This document shows, in pieces, positions 7,925-16,437 of a stretch of 64,000 nt of DNA; the stretch's first letter is position 1; each line of letters begins with the position of its first letter. Under the pieces are notes generated by a model. That model was not told the DNA's origin. It worked only from the letters and a program-made list of their open reading frames with translations, and searched no databases. Position numbers and translations under genes: made by a program. The stretch is from positions 1,860,001 through 1,924,000 of the forward strand of contig NZ_JAUSRB010000002.1 in assembly GCF_030811595.1 (NCBI RefSeq), written 5' to 3'. This DNA comes from Streptosporangium brasiliense (GTDB taxonomy: Bacteria; Actinomycetota; Actinomycetes; Streptosporangiales; Streptosporangiaceae).

Positions 7925-9274
7925 ATGACGTCTGACGTCATCGATGCCAAGCATGCCGAGGCGCCTCTCACTCTCGACCAAGCTCCGCCGAAGACCCTCG
8001 GCGCGCTCGACCAGGGCGCGTTCTGGGCCAATCTGGGCGTCAGCCTGCTCGGGTTCTCCTTCGCGCTCTTCCTGATCAACCCGCTGCTCGACGACAACCC
8101 GCTCACCTTCACCGCGGCGCTGGTCGCCTCCCTGGTCGGCAGCCTCATCGGCACCGCCATGGTCGGCCTCGCCGCGGTCCCGGGCGCGCAGACCGGCCAG
8201 CCCGCGATGGTGCTGCTGCGCGGGCTGTTCGGCGCGAGACTCTCGGCCGTCCCGACCGTGCTCAACATCATCCAGATGATCGGCTGGGGCGCGTTCGAGC
8301 TGTGGGTCGTCGCGATGGGCGCGCAGGCGATCTTCGGAACGTCCGTCCCCTACGCGGTCTGGGCGATCGCGGCCGGGGTCCTGACGACGGCGCTGACCAT
8401 CTATCCTCTGGGTGCCATCCGGTTGATCCGGCGCTTCGTCACGGCCGGCGTGATCATCTCGGTTGTCTGGTTCGCGGTGGTGTTCGTCCGCGACACCCCT
8501 GCCCAGACCGGCGGCTCCTGGGACGCCTTCGCCTCGGCCGTCGACTTCGTGATCGCCCTGTCGGTGTCGTGGGTGCCGGTCGCGGCGGACTACGCCAGGC
8601 ACTCGCGCTCCAGCCGCGCGGCCTTCACCGGCGTCGTCGGCGGCTACACCGTCGCCCAGGTGGCGTGCCTGGCCGTCGGCGTCTACGCGGTGGCGCTCGC
8701 CGGCCACGGCGCGGTGCTGGGCCAGCCGACCGCCGTGTTCGCCCCGTTCGTGGCGGCCCCGCTCGGCGCGCTGTTCTTCGGCGTCCTCGTGCTGCGCGAG
8801 ACCGACCAGTCGTTCGCGAACGTCTACTCCACCGCGATGTCGCTGCAGAACCTGATGCCCCGGGTGGACCGCCGGATCTTCTCCGTGGGCATCGGAGTGC
8901 TAACCACGGGCATGGCCCTCGTCGTCGACGTCAACTCCTACGGGGCCTTCCTCGGCATCATCGGCGCGGTGTTCGTGCCGATGCTCGGCGTGCTGGCGGT
9001 CGACTACTTCCTGCTCGGCCACGGCAAGGACTGGGACACCTCCGAGAACGCGCCCTCCCGCTGGCTCATGGTGGCCCCGTGGTTGCTGGGCTTCGTCACC
9101 TGGTGGATGCTCGCCGCGCCCTCGACCGTGTCGTGGTGGGCGGCGATCTGGAACGGCGCCCGGGACGCCGTCGGCTTCACCCCGCAGCCGTGGATGAGCG
9201 CGGCCGTCGGCGCGTTCGTCGTCTCCGGCCTGGTCACCCTCGGCCTCGGCGCGCTCCGCCGCCGCCGCCCGTAG
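7925..9274 (+). CDS. NCS1 permease, probable HMP/thiamine-precursor transporter (CytX-like)
   Basis: A 449-residue integral membrane protein with about 12 hydrophobic segments, of the nucleobase-cation-symport-1 family. It starts with a short hydrophilic tail and then GAFWANLGVSLLGFSFALFL; later signatures include GWGAFELWVVAMGAQ and VSWVPVAADYARHSRS. NCS1 carriers move cytosine, allantoin, hydantoins or thiamine and its pyrimidine moiety. The TPP riboswitch four bases upstream makes a hydroxymethylpyrimidine or related precursor the likely substrate (CytX-type). With TenA nearby, the locus reads as pyrimidine salvage for thiamine synthesis. Confidence 0.85.
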   Translation: MTSDVIDAKHAEAPLTLDQAPPKTLGALDQGAFWANLGVSLLGFSFALFLINPLLDDNPLTFTAALVASLVGSLIGTAMVGLAAVPGAQTGQPAMVLLRGLFGARLSAVPTVLNIIQMIGWGAFELWVVAMGAQAIFGTSVPYAVWAIAAGVLTTALTIYPLGAIRLIRRFVTAGVIISVVWFAVVFVRDTPAQTGGSWDAFASAVDFVIALSVSWVPVAADYARHSRSSRAAFTGVVGGYTVAQVACLAVGVYAVALAGHGAVLGQPTAVFAPFVAAPLGALFFGVLVLRETDQSFANVYSTAMSLQNLMPRVDRRIFSVGIGVLTTGMALVVDVNSYGAFLGIIGAVFVPMLGVLAVDYFLLGHGKDWDTSENAPSRWLMVAPWLLGFVTWWMLAAPSTVSWWAAIWNGARDAVGFTPQPWMSAAVGAFVVSGLVTLGLGALRRRRP

Positions 9275-9304
9275 CGGGCGGGGCCGCCCGCCTGGGGCCC
9301 GGGG

Positions 9305-9889
9305 CTACGGGGTGCCGGGCGGCCGGCCCCGGCCGGCCCCCTCGACGCGCAGCAGCCGCTCCTTGGCGGTCGCCCCGCCCGCGTAGCCGCCGAGGACGGC
9401 CTCGCTCTCGACCACCCGGTGGCAGGGCACGATCACGCAGACGGGGTTGCTGCCCAGCGCGTTGCCGACCGCGCGCAGCGCCCGCGGCCGGCCGATCCGT
9501 TCGGCGATCTCGCGGTAGGTGGTCACCGTCCCGTACGGGACGGCGGTCATCTTCTGCAGCACGGTCCTGGCGAACGGGGTCGCCAGCCGCAGGTCGGCCG
9601 TGATGGTGAAGGCGCGCAGCCGTCCGGAGAAGTAGGCGTCCAGCTCCCGGCGGACCGGGTCGAGCCGCCGCGCGTCCGGCCCCATGAAGGAGCCGACCTC
9701 CCGGCTGACGCGTTCGAAGACGATGTTCTCGTCCTCGTAGCTGCACGCCACCACCCCCCGGTGCGTCACCGCCAGGACGAGACGCCCCACCGGGCCGTCC
9801 AGGGTGCCGAACGCGATGTCGGGGTGGGTGTTCCCTATGTAGTCGGGCGAGGTCACCCGTAGCAGCGCGTCGATGTCACCGGATGACAT
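9305..9889 (-). CDS. ogt: Methylated-DNA-protein cysteine methyltransferase
   Basis: A 194-residue suicide repair enzyme that transfers alkyl groups from O6-alkylguanine to its own Cys. The active-site motif VIVPCHRVV is intact, as are the preceding helix-turn-helix YGTVTTYREIAERIGRP and the downstream GGYAGG. The N-terminal half is the divergent Ogt domain. ATG 9889 has GGGTGGGG upstream. It is divergent from the sensor kinase at 10015 and lacks an AlkA or Ada partner here. Confidence 0.9.
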   Translation of the reverse strand: MSSGDIDALLRVTSPDYIGNTHPDIAFGTLDGPVGRLVLAVTHRGVVACSYEDENIVFERVSREVGSFMGPDARRLDPVRRELDAYFSGRLRAFTITADLRLATPFARTVLQKMTAVPYGTVTTYREIAERIGRPRALRAVGNALGSNPVCVIVPCHRVVESEAVLGGYAGGATAKERLLRVEGAGRGRPPGTP

Positions 9890-10014
9890 GGCCCCACCCT
9901 TTCGTATCCAGGCGTGTGGTGACCGCAGCGTATCGGACGGATCACCCCAACGAGTGTCAGCACATGCGGACGAAAGTGCCAAGATCAGGCCGGTTGACAC
10001 GGCACTATGGGTGT

Positions 10015-11886
10015 GTGGGTGACATCAGGGCCGCCAGTGACGACGGCATCGGCCGTGCGGTCGTCGCCGGCGCGCCCAACGCGATCGTCGCCCTCGACCG
10101 GGACCAGACGGTCCTGGCCTGGAATCCCGCCGCCGAACGCCTGTTCGGCTGGCCGGCGGAGGAACTGCTCGGCCGCCGCGCCCCGGTGGTGCCCGAGGAG
10201 CTGATGGCCGAGCACAACGCGGTCCTGGAGCGGGTCCGCACCGGCGGCCAGGTCTCGCTGCGGACCAAGCGGTTCCGCCGGGACGGCAGCCTGGTCGACG
10301 TGCGGGTCGACACCAGCGCGCTGCGGTCGGAGGCGGGGGCCCTGCTCGGCTACGTCAGCGTCTACCACCTGACCCAGGACGACGAGACGGCCCAGGACCG
10401 GGTCGTCCGCCGGGCGCAGCTGGTCCGCAGGCTCACCGACGTGGTCGCCGACATCAACGCCGAGCGGGAGCTGCCCGCGGTCCTCGACCGGATCGCCGCC
10501 AGCCTCGCCGAGCTGACGGGGGCCGACGCGGGCGGGTTCGTGCTCATCGAGGGCGACCGGGTCCGCCTCGTGGCCAGCCACCGGCTCCCCGACTCGCTGC
10601 GCGACTCCACCGCCGACCTGCGCACGAGCCTGGTCGGCAAGCTCCTGCGCACCGGCCGGACCGTGATGCTGGAGACCGGTGACCAGGCCCGGCTGGACGA
10701 GCTGATCTGGTCGCAGCTGCCCGGCCTGCACACCATCGCGCTCGGCGTCGCGGCGGTGGGCAGTCGGCCGTACGGCGCGCTGTACGCCCTGTTCGCCAAG
10801 CGCAAGGCCGGCCACGTCGAGCTGGAGCTGCTCGAACTCCTCGCCGGGCACGCCGGGATCGCCGTCGGCAACGCCATGGCCTACCAGGAGGCCGTACGGC
10901 AGCGCGCCCACGAGCGGGCGGTGTTCGACGCCAGCGCCGACGGCATCGCGGTCCTCGACAGCACCGGCCGGGTCATCCAGTGGAACCCGGCGGCCGGCGA
11001 GCTGACGGGCTTCCCCGCGGCCGAGGTGATCGGCGGGCCGCCGCCGTTCCCGCTGCCGGAGCCGGGTGACAAGCTCACCCTCCAACTGCCCTCGGGCGCC
11101 TGGCTGGACGTGCTCTGCGCGGAGATCGTGGAGACGGGCGAGATCGTGGTCGACTTCCGCGACATCACCCGGGCCAAGGAGCTGGAGGAGGCCAAAGATC
11201 TCTTCCTGGCCACCACCAGCCATGAGCTGCGCACCCCGATCACGGTGGTGCGCGGCTTCGCCGGCACGCTCGACTCGCGCTGGGACAGCATGACCGACGT
11301 CGAGCGCCGGGCCGCGGTGCACACCATCGCCGAGCGGGCGCGCTCCCTCGGCCAGCTCATGGACCACGTGCTGCTGGGCTCCCGGGCCGGGGCGGGCGAG
11401 CTCACTCTCAAGATCGAGGGCTTCGACCTCGGCGAGCTGCTCCGGACCGCCACGCTGGGCCTGCCGGTCCTGTCGGACCTGCACCGGGTCGAGGTGAGCG
11501 TCCCCGGCGACCTGCCCCCGGTCTCCGGCGACGCGCTGGCCACCGACATCATGCTCGGCCAGCTCCTGGAGAACGCGTTCAAGTATTCGCCGGACGGCGG
11601 CCTCATCAGGGTCGAGGCCTGGGCGGCCGGCGACCGGGTGGTGGTGGTCGTCGACGACGAGGGCGTGGGCATAGCCCCGGCCAGCAGAGAACGCGTCTTC
11701 GAGCGCTTCGTCCAGGGAGACAGCAGCGACCGCCGCCGGTTCGGCGGGGTCGGCCTGGGCCTCTACATCGTGCGCAGCCTGGCTCAGGCCCAGGGGGCCG
11801 AGGTGTCGGCGCACCCTCGGCCGGGCGGCGGCACCCGCATGCGCCTGGCCCTGCGCATTGCCGACACGCCAGGCGCCCTTACCTAA
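10015..11886 (+). CDS. PAS-GAF-PAS sensor histidine kinase (no transmembrane segments)
   Basis: About 623 residues: PAS (about 15-110, GWPAEELLGRR), GAF (about 135-290), second PAS (about 300-380), HisKA with phospho-acceptor His403 in SHELRTP, and HATPase with N-box LLENAFKYSPDGG, G1 DDEGVGIAP and G2 GGVGLGLYIV. No membrane span is seen, so it is likely cytosolic; the GAF domain could sense redox or a small ligand. No response regulator follows directly, so it is an orphan or works with a distant partner. The start is uncertain: GTG 10015 is favoured, ATG 9964 is an alternative; 9883 is rejected because it overlaps ogt. Confidence 0.85.
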   Translation: MGDIRAASDDGIGRAVVAGAPNAIVALDRDQTVLAWNPAAERLFGWPAEELLGRRAPVVPEELMAEHNAVLERVRTGGQVSLRTKRFRRDGSLVDVRVDTSALRSEAGALLGYVSVYHLTQDDETAQDRVVRRAQLVRRLTDVVADINAERELPAVLDRIAASLAELTGADAGGFVLIEGDRVRLVASHRLPDSLRDSTADLRTSLVGKLLRTGRTVMLETGDQARLDELIWSQLPGLHTIALGVAAVGSRPYGALYALFAKRKAGHVELELLELLAGHAGIAVGNAMAYQEAVRQRAHERAVFDASADGIAVLDSTGRVIQWNPAAGELTGFPAAEVIGGPPPFPLPEPGDKLTLQLPSGAWLDVLCAEIVETGEIVVDFRDITRAKELEEAKDLFLATTSHELRTPITVVRGFAGTLDSRWDSMTDVERRAAVHTIAERARSLGQLMDHVLLGSRAGAGELTLKIEGFDLGELLRTATLGLPVLSDLHRVEVSVPGDLPPVSGDALATDIMLGQLLENAFKYSPDGGLIRVEAWAAGDRVVVVVDDEGVGIAPASRERVFERFVQGDSSDRRRFGGVGLGLYIVRSLAQAQGAEVSAHPRPGGGTRMRLALRIADTPGALT

Positions 11887-12043
11887 GTGACACGCCGATG
11901 CGGTAACGACCCGGTAACGGATGAGCTGATCTATTGTCGAATGTGCACAAGCTGTAATTGACGCCCGGTTTCTAAGACCATCTAACGGGGCATTTCGGTC
12001 GTACTGGGGTGTGTTCCTCAGGGGGGAACAGGGATACGGGGAG

Positions 12044-12499
12044 GTGAGTGCGTCGAGCGTCGTGTTGTTGCCGTATGCACCGTCCAGCGTCGCCGTCGCA
12101 CGCCAACGCCTCTGCTCTGACCTGCAGGAATGGGGGGTCTACGAGACCGCGATAGATGATGCGGTCCTCGTGGTGAGCGAGCTGCTGAGCAACGCGCTCC
12201 GGCACGCGCATCCTTTACCGTCCGGTCAGATCAGGGTGGCGTGGCGCTGGACTGACGGATACGTCGAGGTTGCGGTGAGTGACGGAGGGGCCGCCACAGA
12301 GCCGCGCGCCGGACGGCCCACGCTCTCCTCACTGGGGGGCAGGGGTCTCGGCATCGTCGAGTATCTGGCCGCCAAATGGGGGGTCAGGCACGACGGTGAG
12401 ATCACCACTGTCTGGGCGGTGGTCACGACTGTCAGCACTGTGAGTAACGGTAATGGTCAGGTTTCCATGCCCGAGCCCGCGCTGCGGGAGTGCGGATAG
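12044..12499 (+). CDS. RsbW/SpoIIAB-like ATP-binding regulator
   Basis: About 151 residues forming one HATPase_c domain of the anti-sigma-kinase type: N-box VVSELLSNALRHAH, G1-like EVAVSDGG and G2 GGRGLGIVEYLA. Actinomycetes encode many such single-domain proteins, which act on sigma factors or on STAS antagonists. A STAS protein is encoded 4 kb away (16438), but no sigma factor is adjacent, so the partner is unknown. GTG 12044 with AGGGA nine bases before is preferred; GTG 12011 would add 11 residues. Confidence 0.75.
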   Translation: MSASSVVLLPYAPSSVAVARQRLCSDLQEWGVYETAIDDAVLVVSELLSNALRHAHPLPSGQIRVAWRWTDGYVEVAVSDGGAATEPRAGRPTLSSLGGRGLGIVEYLAAKWGVRHDGEITTVWAVVTTVSTVSNGNGQVSMPEPALRECG

Positions 12500-12504
12500 G
12501 TCCT

Positions 12505-12532
12505 GTCCCGCTTCATCGCCGTGAAGCGGGAC
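12505..12532. terminator. Bidirectional terminator
   Basis: A perfect 11-bp stem (12505-12515 with 12522-12532) and 6-nt loop between convergent genes ending at 12499 and 12549. Confidence 0.7.
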
Positions 12533-12548
12533 AAGATCGTGATCATTC

Positions 12549-13238
12549 TCAGGCGGGGGCCGGACGGTACAGCAGCGCCCTCTCGCCGGCCGTCCACGCC
12601 GTGGTGACCAGCAGATAGATCCCGGCCGCGAGCGGGAGCACGGCCGCGGCCAGCACCGTCGCGTACGGCAGGAGCGGCATCACCCTGCGGAGCGCCTCCG
12701 GCTGGACCTGGTCGCCCATCGCGCGCCGCATCCGGCGCGATGTGACCGACGCCACGGTGAGCAGCAGCAGGAAGAGACCGGCGAAGACCAGCGTCGGCCC
12801 GCTGAGCAGCCCGTACCCGGCGACCGCGCCGGCGAGCTGCTGGCCCAGCGGCACGCCGAACAGCCCGTGGGTGAGCAGGGCGTTCGCGTGCCCGGCGATC
12901 ACCGAGGAGGTGAAGACCCGGTACGTCACCATGAGGAACGGCAGCTGGGCCAGGCCCGGCAGGCAGCCGGCCAGCGGGGAGGCCTTCTCCCCGGCGTAGA
13001 GCGCGGCCAGCTCCCGGCGGAGCCGCTCGGGGTCGTGGCCGTGCCTGCTCCTCAGCTCCTGGAGCCGGGGGGCCAGCCGTGCCCTGACCCGCTCGCCCCT
13101 GGCCTGCATGACGCTGAGCGGCAGCAGCAGGAGCCGGACGGCGAGGGTGAACAGGACGATCGCCGGCGCGGTGGAGCCCAGCGGCCCGGCGAGCGCGGTG
13201 ATGAGACCGGCGGTGAACTCGATGACGGGGTCGAACAT
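12549..13238 (-). CDS. YidC/Oxa1-type membrane protein insertase
   Basis: A 229-residue membrane protein of the YidC/Alb3/Oxa1 family with about five hydrophobic segments. It shows the family layout: a first segment ending VRLLLLPLSVMQARGE with the conserved hydrophilic-groove Arg, a charged cytoplasmic hairpin (RLQELRSRHGHDPERLRRE), then PLAGCLPGLAQLPFLMV. It is shorter than the main YidC of the ribosomal-end cluster and is probably the paralogue that travels with DUF6412. It is the last gene of a three-gene reverse-strand operon. Confidence 0.85.
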   Translation of the reverse strand: MFDPVIEFTAGLITALAGPLGSTAPAIVLFTLAVRLLLLPLSVMQARGERVRARLAPRLQELRSRHGHDPERLRRELAALYAGEKASPLAGCLPGLAQLPFLMVTYRVFTSSVIAGHANALLTHGLFGVPLGQQLAGAVAGYGLLSGPTLVFAGLFLLLLTVASVTSRRMRRAMGDQVQPEALRRVMPLLPYATVLAAAVLPLAAGIYLLVTTAWTAGERALLYRPAPA

Positions 13239-13306
13239 GGGAGCCCTTCTGACTGGTGTGGGATCAGCACAGAAGGCGCCCGCGGTCCGGACGTGTCGAC
13301 GCGGTG

Positions 13307-13573
13307 CTACGCGGGCGCCGGGCCCGCTGACGGTGCTCTCGGCCGTGACCGCCCGGCCGCGTCGGGGTCGCGCTGCCGGACGAACAGGGTCCGCCTGGCC
13401 CGCTCGCGCCGGGCCAGCGGCGCTCCCCGCCCCGCCCCGGAGGCGAGGGGCAGCACGCGCAGCGCCCAGGCGAGCAGGAGCACGCCCAGTCCGACCACGG
13501 CGGTCGCCGTCACGGCGCCGCCGCCGTCGAAGATCCAGACCGACAGCGTCTGGAGGGCGAGCAGGAGGCTCAC
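13307..13573 (-). CDS. DUF6412 family small membrane protein
   Basis: 88 residues: one or two hydrophobic segments (AVTATAVVGLGVLLLAWAL) and a basic tail with ARRTLFVRQRDPDAAGRSRP, which matches my memory of the DUF6412 family that neighbours YidC-like genes in actinobacteria. The start is GTG 13573, which overlaps the stop of the preceding gene (GTGA), indicating translational coupling. The tail ends Pro/Ala-rich. Function unknown; proximity suggests a link to membrane-protein insertion. Confidence 0.72.
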   Translation of the reverse strand: MSLLLALQTLSVWIFDGGGAVTATAVVGLGVLLLAWALRVLPLASGAGRGAPLARRERARRTLFVRQRDPDAAGRSRPRAPSAGPAPA

Positions 13574-13737
13574 TTGGCGAACTTGCCCGCGACCGTGACC
13601 ACGGCGACGACCACGAAGGCGACCAGTGCCAGCACGACCAGGAACTTCAGCAGCCCGAACAGCGCGGGCAGCACGAGCCCGAACACGACGTAGAGCGCGA
13701 GGATGACGCCCAGGACTGCCATCACGGTACGACTCAT
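13570..13737 (-). CDS. Small hydrophobic protein, 55 residues
   Basis: A short gene easily missed by length cut-offs. It starts at ATG 13737 (MSRTVMAVLGVILALYVVF) and is almost entirely hydrophobic, predicting two membrane segments, ending AGKFAK. Its TGA overlaps the GTG of the DUF6412 gene, so both are coupled in one operon with the YidC-like gene downstream. GC3 is high, as in real genes around it. I do not recognise a family. Confidence 0.65.
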   Translation of the reverse strand: MSRTVMAVLGVILALYVVFGLVLPALFGLLKFLVVLALVAFVVVAVVTVAGKFAK

Positions 13738-13841
13738 GAGGCCACCGTACGTCCGGCGACCGGCCCGATGGAGGCCGGAACCATAACGATCCAGTGCTTA
13801 CGGAGTGGTGACGCGGCATAGGGATCGGCCGCGCCCGGGCC

Positions 13842-13847
13842 TACCGT
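13842..13847 (+). promoter_or_regulatory. -10 box, probably leaderless transcript
   Basis: TACCGT followed by seven bases and then ATG 13855. This is the spacing expected when transcription begins at the start codon; no other ribosome site precedes the ATG at a good distance. Confidence 0.45.
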
Positions 13848-13854
13848 GGGGACC

Positions 13855-14550
13855 ATGAGCACGCGGATTCTGGTGGTCGACGACGACCCGACGGTGGCCG
13901 AGGTCGTGGCCCGCTACCTGGAGCGCGACGGCCATCAGGTCGAGTGCGTGGGAGACGGCGCCGAGGCGCTCAGGCGCGCGCTGTCCAACCCGCCGGACCT
14001 GCTGGTGCTCGACCTCATGCTGCCGAAGATGGACGGGCTCCAGGTCTGCAGGAAGCTCAGGGAGCGCTGGCCCGTCCCGGTGATCATGCTGACCGCGCTG
14101 GGTGAGGAGATCGACCGGGTCGTGGGCCTGGAGACCGGCGCCGACGACTACGTCACCAAGCCGTTCAGCCCCCGCGAGCTGGCGCTGCGCGTGCAGTCGG
14201 TGCTGCGGCGGGCGCGCGGCGCCTCGGTGCCGGCCGGGACCGGCGTGCTCAGGGACGGCGCCCTCGTGGTCGACGTCGGCGCCCACGAGGTACGGCTCGG
14301 CGACGACCGGATCACGCTGACCGCCCGGGAGTTCGACCTCCTGGCCCATCTCATGCGCAACCCCCGCCAGGCCTTCAGCCGCTCCGCCCTGCTCGACCAG
14401 GTCTGGGGGTGGTCCTTCGGCGACTCCTCCACGGTGACCGTCCACGTCCGCCGCCTCCGCGAGAAGATCGAGCCGGACCCGACCGCCCCCCGGCGCATCG
14501 TCACGGTGTGGGGCGTCGGCTACCGCTACGAACCCCTGACGCAGACATGA
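13855..14550 (+). CDS. OmpR-family response regulator
   Basis: A 231-residue regulator: receiver domain with acidic pair DDD (residues 10-12), phospho-acceptor Asp53 in LVLDLMLPKMDG, Thr in MLTAL and Lys in VTKPFSP; then a winged-helix DNA-binding domain ending VWGVGYRYEP. It overlaps the kinase gene by four bases (ATGA), so the two form a classic two-component operon. Signal and regulon are not indicated by the neighbours. Confidence 0.9.
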   Translation: MSTRILVVDDDPTVAEVVARYLERDGHQVECVGDGAEALRRALSNPPDLLVLDLMLPKMDGLQVCRKLRERWPVPVIMLTALGEEIDRVVGLETGADDYVTKPFSPRELALRVQSVLRRARGASVPAGTGVLRDGALVVDVGAHEVRLGDDRITLTAREFDLLAHLMRNPRQAFSRSALLDQVWGWSFGDSSTVTVHVRRLREKIEPDPTAPRRIVTVWGVGYRYEPLTQT

Positions 14551-15674
14551 TCCCCGAGATCCTGCTGATCGTCGCCGTCACGGCCGGGCTCGGCCTGCTG
14601 GTGGCCCTGGCCGGGCTCGGCGTGATGCGGCTGCTGCGGGAGCGGTCGATCGGGGTGATGCTGGCGGTGGTCGCCGTGGTGACGGTCCTGGCCACGGTGG
14701 GGGGCGTGGTGGCCATCACCCTGAAGATGATCATCGAGGGCACGCCCAGGGACATCGTGCTCAGCGTGGTCGTGGTCGGCGGCCTGGTCGGCATGGGGGT
14801 CGCGACGGTGCTCGCCCGCCGGGTCGTGGCGGCCAGCCGCAGGCTGGTCGCCGCCGTGCACGCCGTCCCGCCCTCGGGGGAGTTCGTGCCGCCCCGCGGC
14901 CTGCCCGCGGAGCTCGACACCATCGCCAGGACGCTGGAGCAGGCATACGAGCGCCTCCGCCTGGGCCACGAGCGCGAGCGCGCCCTGGAGAGCGCCCGCC
15001 GCGAGCTCGTCGCCTGGGTCAGCCACGACCTGCGCACCCCGCTGGCCGGTATGCGGGCCATGGCCGAGGCCCTGGAGGACGGGGTGGTCGCCGACCCGAG
15101 GACGGTGAGCCGCTACCACACACAGATCCGCCTGGAGGTGGAGCGGCTGTCGGGCATGGTGGACGACCTGTTCGAGCTGTCCAGGATCCACGCCGGCGCG
15201 CTGCGCCTGTCCCGGCGGCGGATCGGCCTCGGCGACCTGGTCGCCGACGCCCTGGCCGGGGTGGAGCCGCTGGCCCGGGCCAAGGGAGTACGGCTGGCGG
15301 GCCAGGTCGACCAGGCGGTCCCGGTCCAGGCCGACGCCGGGGAGCTGTCCCGGGCCCTGCGCAACCTGGTGGTCAACGCGATCAGGCACACCCCGGGCGA
15401 CGGCACGGTCCGGGTGCGCGCGCTGGCGGAGGGCGGGGTCGCCCGCCTGCAGGTCGCCGACTGCTGCGGCGGCATCCCGGCCGACGACCTGCCCCGCGTG
15501 TTCGACGTCGCCTTCCGCGGCGAGGCGGCCCGGACCCCGACCGCGGACGGTACGGGAGCCGGGCTCGGTCTGGCGATCGCCCGCGGCATCGTCGAGGCCC
15601 ACGAGGGGGCCATCGACGTCGTCAACGCCGGGCCCGGCTGCCGGTTCGAGATCCGGCTCCCGCTGTCCGCTTGA
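14547..15674 (+). CDS. Membrane sensor histidine kinase
   Basis: 375 residues with two N-terminal membrane segments and a hydrophobic third stretch (about residues 70-90), a HAMP-like linker, HisKA with His160 in SHDLRTPL, and HATPase with N-box RNLVVNAIRHTPGDG, an altered G1 box ADCCGGIP and GTGAGLGLAIARG. The Asp of DxGxG is still present as ADCCGG, so ATP binding seems retained but divergent. It is translationally coupled to the response regulator at 13855. The periplasmic loop is very short, suggesting sensing within the membrane. Confidence 0.88.
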   Translation: MIPEILLIVAVTAGLGLLVALAGLGVMRLLRERSIGVMLAVVAVVTVLATVGGVVAITLKMIIEGTPRDIVLSVVVVGGLVGMGVATVLARRVVAASRRLVAAVHAVPPSGEFVPPRGLPAELDTIARTLEQAYERLRLGHERERALESARRELVAWVSHDLRTPLAGMRAMAEALEDGVVADPRTVSRYHTQIRLEVERLSGMVDDLFELSRIHAGALRLSRRRIGLGDLVADALAGVEPLARAKGVRLAGQVDQAVPVQADAGELSRALRNLVVNAIRHTPGDGTVRVRALAEGGVARLQVADCCGGIPADDLPRVFDVAFRGEAARTPTADGTGAGLGLAIARGIVEAHEGAIDVVNAGPGCRFEIRLPLSA

Positions 15675-15700
15675 GCCCCGGCCGCGGCCGGGTCAGGCGG

Positions 15701-16213
15701 TCATGGCTCCCGCCGCCCCGTGCGGGTCGTCAGCACCGCGACCTCGCCCTCGGGCCGGACCGGTATGACGAGCGTCACCTGCGTGTCGTCGCCGCTCTCG
15801 CCGTCGTCGGGTTCGACGTGCTGGCAGGAGGTGGGGGGCCGGGGACTGCCGAAGGACTCGGCCATGGCGCGGAAGGTGGGGCACGGCCAGCGCCACATGC
15901 AGCTGCGGCAGCGCAGGATCGGGCGTGCCGCGTCGCTGGTGATGCCGCCCGCGTCGCGGGGCTGGTGCAGGTCGAGGAGCCTGACCCCGAGGGCGGCGAA
16001 GCCGAGCAGCTCCTCGCGCGCGCCTTCGAGGAAGTCGAGGTCCTCGCTCGCCAGGCGGGTTCTGATGGGGACGTATCCCTCGCGGTTCACCAGGCCGCGC
16101 AGGGAGTTGGCCGCATCGTGCCACGAGGTGGCCTTCTCGGTGCGGGTGATCATGGACTCCAGGTGCTCCCGGAGCCGCTGTCGCTGGGGATCCTCAGGAA
16201 GGTCGGTGTTCAT
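15701..16213 (-). CDS. Conserved hypothetical protein with Cys cluster
   Basis: 170 residues, soluble, rich in Arg and Glu. A central CRSCMWRWPC motif contains three Cys that could bind metal, following a segment with the AREELLGFAALGVRLLDLH pattern. The C-terminus holds a short beta-rich stretch (DTQVTLVIPVRPEGEVAVLT). I do not recognise the family, though this kind of small protein with a paired-Cys tryptophan motif is frequent in Streptosporangiaceae and Streptomyces. It is convergent with the kinase gene and divergent from the STAS gene. Confidence 0.6.
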   Translation of the reverse strand: MNTDLPEDPQRQRLREHLESMITRTEKATSWHDAANSLRGLVNREGYVPIRTRLASEDLDFLEGAREELLGFAALGVRLLDLHQPRDAGGITSDAARPILRCRSCMWRWPCPTFRAMAESFGSPRPPTSCQHVEPDDGESGDDTQVTLVIPVRPEGEVAVLTTRTGRREP

Positions 16214-16401
16214 TGATGCGTTCGAGCCCGTTTCTACTCAACGGCCGCCACTGACGTAGCGCAGGGACGGTCGGGAGATTCCGGGTCTCCCCCCTTTCCG
16301 GCTAAGCCGGTGTTGCACAGTGTCAAGTTTCGCGCACTCGCGGTTTCCATGAGGGCGAAACGGGGGACAAAGGGCCGACGACTCGGGTTAGTCGAGAGAA
16401 C

Positions 16402-16430
16402 GTGACCAGCGGCCTCCGCGCCGCTAGTGT
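16402..16430 (+). promoter_or_regulatory. Promoter of the STAS-GT2 operon, leaderless
   Basis: GTGACC (16402-16407) as -35, a 17-bp spacer, and TAGTGT (16425-16430) as -10. Seven bases later is GTG 16438, where transcription would start. No ribosome site precedes that GTG, which fits a leaderless mRNA. Confidence 0.6.
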
Positions 16431-16437
16431 GCCCGCT

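Noticed and set aside
9993-9998. TTGACA as -35 box for the sensor kinase
   Set aside because: The only nearby -10-like TATGGG is 7 bp away, and nothing suitable sits 17 bp downstream.
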